This document shows positions 59,830-64,000 of a stretch of DNA of 64,000 nucleotides, in pieces. Every line of letters starts with the position of its first letter. Position 1 is the first letter of the stretch. Origin of the DNA: Nocardiopsis kunsanensis DSM 44524 (lineage in GTDB: Bacteria; Actinomycetota; Actinomycetes; Streptosporangiales; Streptosporangiaceae); assembly GCF_000340965.1 (NCBI RefSeq), contig NZ_ANAY01000010.1, positions 62,001 to 126,000 of the forward strand. Reading direction: 5' to 3'. The position numbers and the translations under genes are program-made. The notes beneath the pieces were generated by a model, which searched no databases, had not been told where the DNA came from, and was given only the letters and a program-made list of their open reading frames with translations.

Positions 59830-60642
59830 ATGAGCCTGCACCAGACCCGCCACGGGTACCGCTTCGACCGCGACACCGCGGTGCACCAGCACGCCGAGGG
59901 CACCTACACCGCCGCCCTGACCGATGCCTGGACGACCTTCACCACCCACCCCAACGGCGGCTATGTGCTGGGCACGGCCCTGGCCGGGCTGGGCCGGGAG
60001 CTGTCCCAGCCCGATCCTTTGGCGGTCTCGGCCTTCTTCCTGCGTCCGGCAGCGCCGGGGCAGGCTGTGGTGCGTACCGAAGTGGTGCGCCAGGGGCGGC
60101 GTACGGCCACCGGCCAGGTGGTGTTGGAGCAGGGCGGCAAGGAGGTGGTGCGGGCCGGGGCCACTTACGGTGACCTGTCCCCCGATCCCGGGGCGCGGGT
60201 GTTGAGTCTGGATCAGCCCCCGCAGTTGCCCGAGCCGGAGCGGTGCCTGGTCCCGGCCGAGTTCGAGGAGCCCGAGGGGGTCTCGATCGCTTCCAGTGTG
60301 GAGTACCGGTATGCGCAGCGGCCCGGGTGGTTGGACGGCCGGGTCGGGGGCCCTCCCTACAGCGAGTTCTGGATGCGTTTTGCCGATGGGCGGGAGGCCG
60401 ATACCCGCTCGTTGGTCTCGATGGTGGATTTCGCTGTGCCGGCGGTGTTGGAGATCGGTGAGTTCTCGACGGTGACGGTGGAGTTGAGTGTGCACGTGCG
60501 GGCCCGGCCGGTGGCGGGGTGGCTGGCGTGCCGGGTTCTCACCAAGCATGTCAGTGGCGGGTTGCACGAGGAGGACATGGAGATCTGGGACCGTTCGGGG
60601 GTGCTGGTGGCCCAGGCCCGCCAGTTGGCGATGTTGGTGTGA
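59830..60642 (+). CDS. Acyl-CoA thioesterase family protein (double hot-dog)
   Basis: A 270-residue protein of the 4HBT_3/TesB-like group: LTDAWTTFTTHPNGGYVLGTALAGLGREL at the start, PDPLAVSAFFLRPAAPGQAVVRTEVVRQGRRTAT, and MVDFAVPAVLEIGEFSTVTVELSVHVRARP near the end. Members hydrolyse acyl-CoAs. No ribosome site precedes the ATG at 59830; the -10 position indicates a leaderless mRNA. It is regulated by a palindromic operator, plausibly in response to an acyl-CoA or similar ligand. Confidence 0.82.
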   Translation: MSLHQTRHGYRFDRDTAVHQHAEGTYTAALTDAWTTFTTHPNGGYVLGTALAGLGRELSQPDPLAVSAFFLRPAAPGQAVVRTEVVRQGRRTATGQVVLEQGGKEVVRAGATYGDLSPDPGARVLSLDQPPQLPEPERCLVPAEFEEPEGVSIASSVEYRYAQRPGWLDGRVGGPPYSEFWMRFADGREADTRSLVSMVDFAVPAVLEIGEFSTVTVELSVHVRARPVAGWLACRVLTKHVSGGLHEEDMEIWDRSGVLVAQARQLAMLV

Positions 60643-60707
60643 GGGCGCTCGCGGGTTCGAGGGGGCTGCCGACGGGGCCGGCGGTCCCCTCTTGTTGTGG
60701 CCTGGTC

Positions 60708-61451
60708 TCAGGCCAGGGCGCGGAAGTGGGTGGTCAGGCGGTGTTGGTCGTCGAGCAGGTGGAAGGCCACGGCGGGGGGTTGGTCCGTGGCGGCGGTGTG
60801 TTCGCTGTCCCAGGGCATGGGGGCGCTGCGGATCAGGGCGGGGGCCAGTAGCAGGGGGCGTCCGGCGAAGGTGGTGGCGCCGCCGGTGTGGGTGTGGCCG
60901 ACCAGGATGGCGGCCACGCGGGGGTGGGCGCCCAGGAGTCCGGCCAGGTCTTGGGTGTTGTCCAGGCGCAGGTGGTCGGCCAGGGGGTGGTGCAGGCGGA
61001 TGGGCGGGTGGTGGAAGGCCAGGAGGGCAGGGGTGTTGTGGTCCAGCTCCTGCAGGGTCTGGTTGATCCACATCAGGGTGGTGGGTTGCAGGTGTCCGCC
61101 GTCGCGTCCGGGGGTGGTGGAGTCGCACACCAGGATGGCGGTGCCGTTGATGTGGTGGAGCTGGTTGAGGGGGCCGGTGGTGGGGGGCTGGTGGAGCAGG
61201 TAGCGGCTCAGGGCGGCGCGGTCGTCGTGGGTGCCGGGGCAGGTCAGGACGGGGAAGGGCAGGTCGAGCAGGTCGGCGGCTTGGCGGTAGCGGGCGGGGG
61301 TGGGGGTGTGGGCCAGGTCGCCGGTGATCAGGAGGGCGTCGGGGCGGCGGGAGAGGTGGGTGAGGTGGTTCAGGGTGCGGGTGGCGCGTTCGGTGGCGCG
61401 TGGGCCTTGGTCCAGGTGCAGGTCGCTGATGTGGGCCAGGAGTAGTGTCAT
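60708..61451 (-). CDS. Calcineurin-like metallophosphoesterase (CpdA-like)
   Basis: A 247-residue phosphoesterase. Metal motifs: LAHISDLHLDQG (D-x-H), LLITGDLAHT (GD), LTCPGTHDDRA at the usual GNH(D/E) position, LAFHHPPI and AILVGHTHTGG. The conserved Asn of the third motif is Thr here, so one metal ligand is changed. Family members hydrolyse cyclic nucleotides or phosphodiesters. ATG 61451 follows GAAGGAAC. The neighbouring thioesterase converges on it. Confidence 0.83.
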   Translation of the reverse strand: MTLLLAHISDLHLDQGPRATERATRTLNHLTHLSRRPDALLITGDLAHTPTPARYRQAADLLDLPFPVLTCPGTHDDRAALSRYLLHQPPTTGPLNQLHHINGTAILVCDSTTPGRDGGHLQPTTLMWINQTLQELDHNTPALLAFHHPPIRLHHPLADHLRLDNTQDLAGLLGAHPRVAAILVGHTHTGGATTFAGRPLLLAPALIRSAPMPWDSEHTAATDQPPAVAFHLLDDQHRLTTHFRALA

Positions 61452-61603
61452 CGAGGGTTCCTTCGCCGGTGGTCCGGTTGCCGGTCGGGCGGGCTGGTTT
61501 TTGCCAGAACGTTATGGGGCGTGGTGGGTGTGGGCAACCGGGGTGGCGAGGGGGTGCGGGTGGTTGGTGGCCTTCTTGCGCTGGTGTTTTGTGTGTTGTG
61601 GGT

Positions 61604-62476
61604 TCAGGTGTGTGCGGGGCGGGTGCGGCGGCGTCGGCGGGCGAGTAGGCCGTGGCGGGGTGAGAGCAGGTAGGCCAGGGCGAAGGCGCCGGCTTGGGCG
61701 AGCACGATGGTGCCGCCGGTGGAGATGTTGAGGTGGAAGCTGGTGAGGACTCCCAGTGCGGCGGCCGATGTTGCGATGGCGGCGGAGATGGCGAGCATGT
61801 GCTCGAAGCGGTCGGTGAGCAGGTAGGCGGTGGCGCCGGGGGTGATGACCATGGCTACGACCAGGATGATGCCTACTGCTTGCAGGGCCACTACGACGGT
61901 CACGGCGAGGAGGCCCAGCAGGAGGGTTTCCAGTCGGCGCGGGTGGAGGCCGAGGGCGTGGGCGTGGGTGGGGTCGAAGGCGTAGAGGGTCAGGTCGCGG
62001 TGTTTGTACCAGATCAGGGCCAGGACGAGGGTGGCCAGGGTCAGGATTTGGGCGATGTCGGTGTCGGAGACGCCCAGGACGTTGCCGAAGAGGATGTGGC
62101 TCAGGTCGGTTTGGGTGGGTACGCGGGAGATCAGTACCAGGCCCAGGGCGAACATGGCGGTGAAGACCACGCCGATGACGGCGTCTTCTTTGACGCGTGA
62201 GGTGCGGTTGACGGTGCCGATGAGGGCGACCGATCCGGCTCCGAAGGCCAGGGCGCCGGCGGCGAAGGGTGCTCCGAGGACGAAGGAGAGGACGACTCCG
62301 GGCAGGACGGCGTGGGAGACGGCGTCGCCCATGAGGGACCAGCCCATGAGGGTCATCCAGCAGGAGAGGACGGCGCAGACCAGGCCGGCGACCACGGCGA
62401 CGAGGAGGGCGCGTTGGACGAAGGCGAATTGCAGGGGTTGGGTGAAGAAGTCGGTCAGGGTGGTCAGGGTGTCCAT
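61604..62476 (-). CDS. Zn/Mn ABC transporter permease
   Basis: A 290-residue permease with about eight or nine helices of the ZnuB/MntB/SitC family: LVCAVLSCWMTLMGWSLMGDAVSHAVLPGVVLSF at the start, and GLHPRRLETLLLGLLAVTVVVALQAVGIILVVAMVITPGATAYLLT in the core. It forms the membrane channel for divalent metal import with the ATPase and binding protein encoded just upstream. ATG 62476 lies 13 nt inside the end of the ATPase gene. Confidence 0.9.
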   Translation of the reverse strand: MDTLTTLTDFFTQPLQFAFVQRALLVAVVAGLVCAVLSCWMTLMGWSLMGDAVSHAVLPGVVLSFVLGAPFAAGALAFGAGSVALIGTVNRTSRVKEDAVIGVVFTAMFALGLVLISRVPTQTDLSHILFGNVLGVSDTDIAQILTLATLVLALIWYKHRDLTLYAFDPTHAHALGLHPRRLETLLLGLLAVTVVVALQAVGIILVVAMVITPGATAYLLTDRFEHMLAISAAIATSAAALGVLTSFHLNISTGGTIVLAQAGAFALAYLLSPRHGLLARRRRRTRPAHT

Positions 62477-63216
62477 GTGGGGCCTTTCTGGGGTGTGGGG
62501 TTTTCGAAGGCCTGCATGAGTGTTTGGGGGCGTAGGACTTGTTCGGGGGTGCCGTGGGCGATGACGCGGCGTTGTAGGAGGAGGGCTTGGTCGCACAGGG
62601 TGGGGACTTGGGTCAGGTCGTGGGTGGAGATGAGCAGGGTGTGGCCTAGGGCGCGCATGTGTAGGAGGAGGTCGATGATGGTGGATTCGGAGTTTTTGTC
62701 GACTCCGGCGAAGGGTTCGTCCAGGAGCAGGATGTCGGCGTTTTGGGTCAGGGCGCGGGCGAGGAAGGCGCGTTTGCGTTGTCCGCCGGACAGGGCGCCG
62801 ATCTGGCGGTGGGCGAGTTGGGTCAGTCCGGTTTGTTCCAGGGCTTGGTCTACGGCTTGGTGGTCGGTGGGGCGGGGGCGGCGGCGTGGGCCCATGTGGC
62901 CGTAGCGGCCCATCATGATCACGTCGCGTACGCGTAGGGGGAAGGTCCAGTCGACTTGTTCGGACTGGGGCAGGTAGGTGAGTAGTCCGCTGCGGCGGGC
63001 TTTGTTGTGGGTGTGGCCCAGGATGCGTATGTGTCCGTGGTCGGGTCGGGTCAGGCCGAGGATGGTTTTGAACAGGGTGGATTTGCCTGAGCCGTTGGTG
63101 CCCAGGAGGGCGCAGGTGGTTCCGGTTTCGACGTGGAGGTCGATGTTGTCCAGGGCCAGGACGTGGCCGTAGTGGACGGTGGTGTTGGTGACGTGGATGG
63201 CTGGGGGTGTGTTCAT
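62464..63216 (-). CDS. Zn/Mn ABC transporter ATP-binding protein
   Basis: A 250-residue ATPase with Walker A LLGTNGSGKSTLF, Q-loop region YLPQSEQVDWTFPLRVRDVIMMGRYGHMG, signature GALSGGQRKRAFLARAL, Walker B ADILLLDEPF and switch His STHDL. This is the MntB/ZnuC type. GGAGG lies 11 nt before ATG 63216. Its start overlaps the stop of the binding-protein gene (ATGA). Confidence 0.92.
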   Translation of the reverse strand: MNTPPAIHVTNTTVHYGHVLALDNIDLHVETGTTCALLGTNGSGKSTLFKTILGLTRPDHGHIRILGHTHNKARRSGLLTYLPQSEQVDWTFPLRVRDVIMMGRYGHMGPRRRPRPTDHQAVDQALEQTGLTQLAHRQIGALSGGQRKRAFLARALTQNADILLLDEPFAGVDKNSESTIIDLLLHMRALGHTLLISTHDLTQVPTLCDQALLLQRRVIAHGTPEQVLRPQTLMQAFENPTPQKGPTWTP

Positions 63217-64000
63217 TCTTGGTGGTCCTCCTTCTCGTCCTGGTTGTTCGGGGGCTGGGTGGGGGTGAGGCCTTGGGTGATGGCTTGGGCGTCGTGGCGT
63301 AGCAGGTCGAGATAGGTGGGGACGGGGCCCTCGGGTGGGGAGAGGGAGTCGACGTAGAGGGGTTCGCCCATGTGTGCGCCGGTGTCGCGGGCCACGGCTT
63401 GTTGGGCGCTGTCGTTGACGGTGGTTTCGCAGAAGACGGTGGGTATGTCGTTGTCTTCGACGAATTGGGTGACTGAGGCGATTTGTTGGGGGGTGCCTTC
63501 GTTCTCGGCGTTGGTGGGCCACAGGTAGGTCTCGGTCAGGCCGGTGTCGCGGGCCAGGTAGGAGAAGGCGCCTTCGCAGGTGACCAGGGCGCGGGTGTGT
63601 TCGGGTACTTCGGTCAGGGCGTTGTGCAGGTCGGTGCCGACTTGGGTGATGTCGGTCTTGTAGTTCTGGGCGGTTTGTTCGTAGTGGTGGGCGTCTTCGG
63701 GGTCGAGTTCGGTCAGGGCTTTTTGGATGTTGTCGACGTAGGTGGGGCCGTTGTCGGGTGACATCCAGGCGTGGGGGTTGGGTTGGCCTTGGTGGTTGCC
63801 GGAGGTGATGGGGATGGTGTCGATGCCTTCGGTGAGGGTGTGGGTGGGGGCGTGGATCTGGTCGGTGAATTGGGTGAGCCAGGTTTCCAGGCCCAGGCCG
63901 TTCTGGAGGATGAGGTCGGCTTCGTTGCCGCGGACGAGGTCGTCGGGGGTGGGTTCGTAGCCGTGGATCTCGGCGCCGGGGCGGGTGAGGGAGGCGACTT
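63213..64000 (-). CDS. Zn/Mn ABC transporter substrate-binding protein, N-terminus beyond the window
   Basis: About 262 C-terminal residues of a TroA/ZnuA-family binding protein are visible; the frame is open to the right edge. Metal ligands can be seen: His in EIHGYEPTPDDL, His in PNPHAWMSPDNG, Glu/Asp regions in VTCEGAFSYLARDTGL and VFCETTVNDSAQ. The usual His of the third site (EGAFSY in place of HxAFxY) appears replaced by Glu, which suggests Mn or Fe rather than Zn specificity. The signal peptide is outside the window. Confidence 0.87.
   Translation of the reverse strand, partial: VASLTRPGAEIHGYEPTPDDLVRGNEADLILQNGLGLETWLTQFTDQIHAPTHTLTEGIDTIPITSGNHQGQPNPHAWMSPDNGPTYVDNIQKALTELDPEDAHHYEQTAQNYKTDITQVGTDLHNALTEVPEHTRALVTCEGAFSYLARDTGLTETYLWPTNAENEGTPQQIASVTQFVEDNDIPTVFCETTVNDSAQQAVARDTGAHMGEPLYVDSLSPPEGPVPTYLDLLRHDAQAITQGLTPTQPPNNQDEKEDHQE

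Noticed and set aside
1..64000. CRISPR array or defence island
   Set aside because: No regularly spaced direct repeats and no Cas, restriction or other recognised defence proteins were found.

Overview
The window is very GC-rich actinobacterial DNA, most likely from a Nocardiopsis-like member of the Streptosporangiales. The evidence is gene content: PASTA-less Ser/Thr kinases, an isolated DUF742 protein of the conservon type, a DosR/DosS-like pair, a bPH2 gene pair, a stand-alone GNAT_C acyltransferase-like protein and actinobacterial purine catabolism. Several genes also appear leaderless, with a TANNNT -10 box 6-8 nt before the start codon. The genus is an inference; no rRNA or other marker is present.

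Left part (1-46 kb). The plus strand is C-rich and gene order is ordinary. It holds a PPOX-like flavoprotein with a LuxR-type response regulator and a GAF-GAF histidine kinase (1-3.2 kb), an 830-bp gap without genes, a P-loop kinase, a DUF4916/NUDIX-like protein and a STAS protein. Next come the YdbS/YdbT pair (6-8.2 kb), an SPFH protein with a ribbon-helix-helix protein (8.3-9.5 kb), a flavin dehydrogenase, a zinc alcohol dehydrogenase with a TetR-type operator, a dimethylargininase and a GAF regulator. After a lipoprotein, an aminotransferase and an ATP-grasp ligase lie decayed IS605-type tnpB remnants (18.5-19.8 kb). These are followed by a dctA-like symporter with an apparent frameshift in a C8 tract and a Ser/Thr kinase.

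A coherent purine-salvage/catabolism locus spans 24-32.6 kb: an AzgA-type permease, three xanthine dehydrogenase subunits with an 8-oxoguanine deaminase in an overlapping operon, and a divergent PucR regulator. Then come a pentapeptide-repeat protein, a hydrolase remnant, a GH10 xylanase overlapping a shrunken P450, another Ser/Thr kinase, a LysR/MFS pair, an MhqO/MhqD-like quinone-detoxification operon, a TSUP permease, small proteins, an orphan DUF742 protein and a pterin carbinolamine dehydratase.

Right part (46-64 kb). Base composition changes abruptly: the plus strand becomes G+T-rich and stays so. Plus-strand genes use G/T-ending codons, while minus-strand genes use C/A-ending codons and encode proteins unusually rich in His, Thr and Pro. 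The switch falls inside an acyl-CoA synthetase-like gene near 45.5-46 kb. About 2.5 kb further on lies a 28-bp sequence (48110-48137) with the architecture of a XerCD dif site. A second, palindromic XerCD-like site lies 400 bp away, and a tyrosine recombinase gene follows. I interpret this as the replication terminus of a circular chromosome. The skew polarity (C-rich leading strand) would then be opposite to that of most bacteria.

Around and beyond dif are exonuclease III, a hydrolase, a methyltransferase, an amino-acid permease, an ankyrin protein whose promoter carries a G12 tract, an unrecognised 423-aa protein, a second tyrosine recombinase with a His-rich insertion, small membrane proteins and an RlpA-like secreted protein behind a possible MtrA box. 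An acyl-CoA thioesterase, a metallophosphoesterase and a Zn/Mn-type ABC importer that runs off the right edge complete the window. No tRNA, rRNA or CRISPR array was seen.
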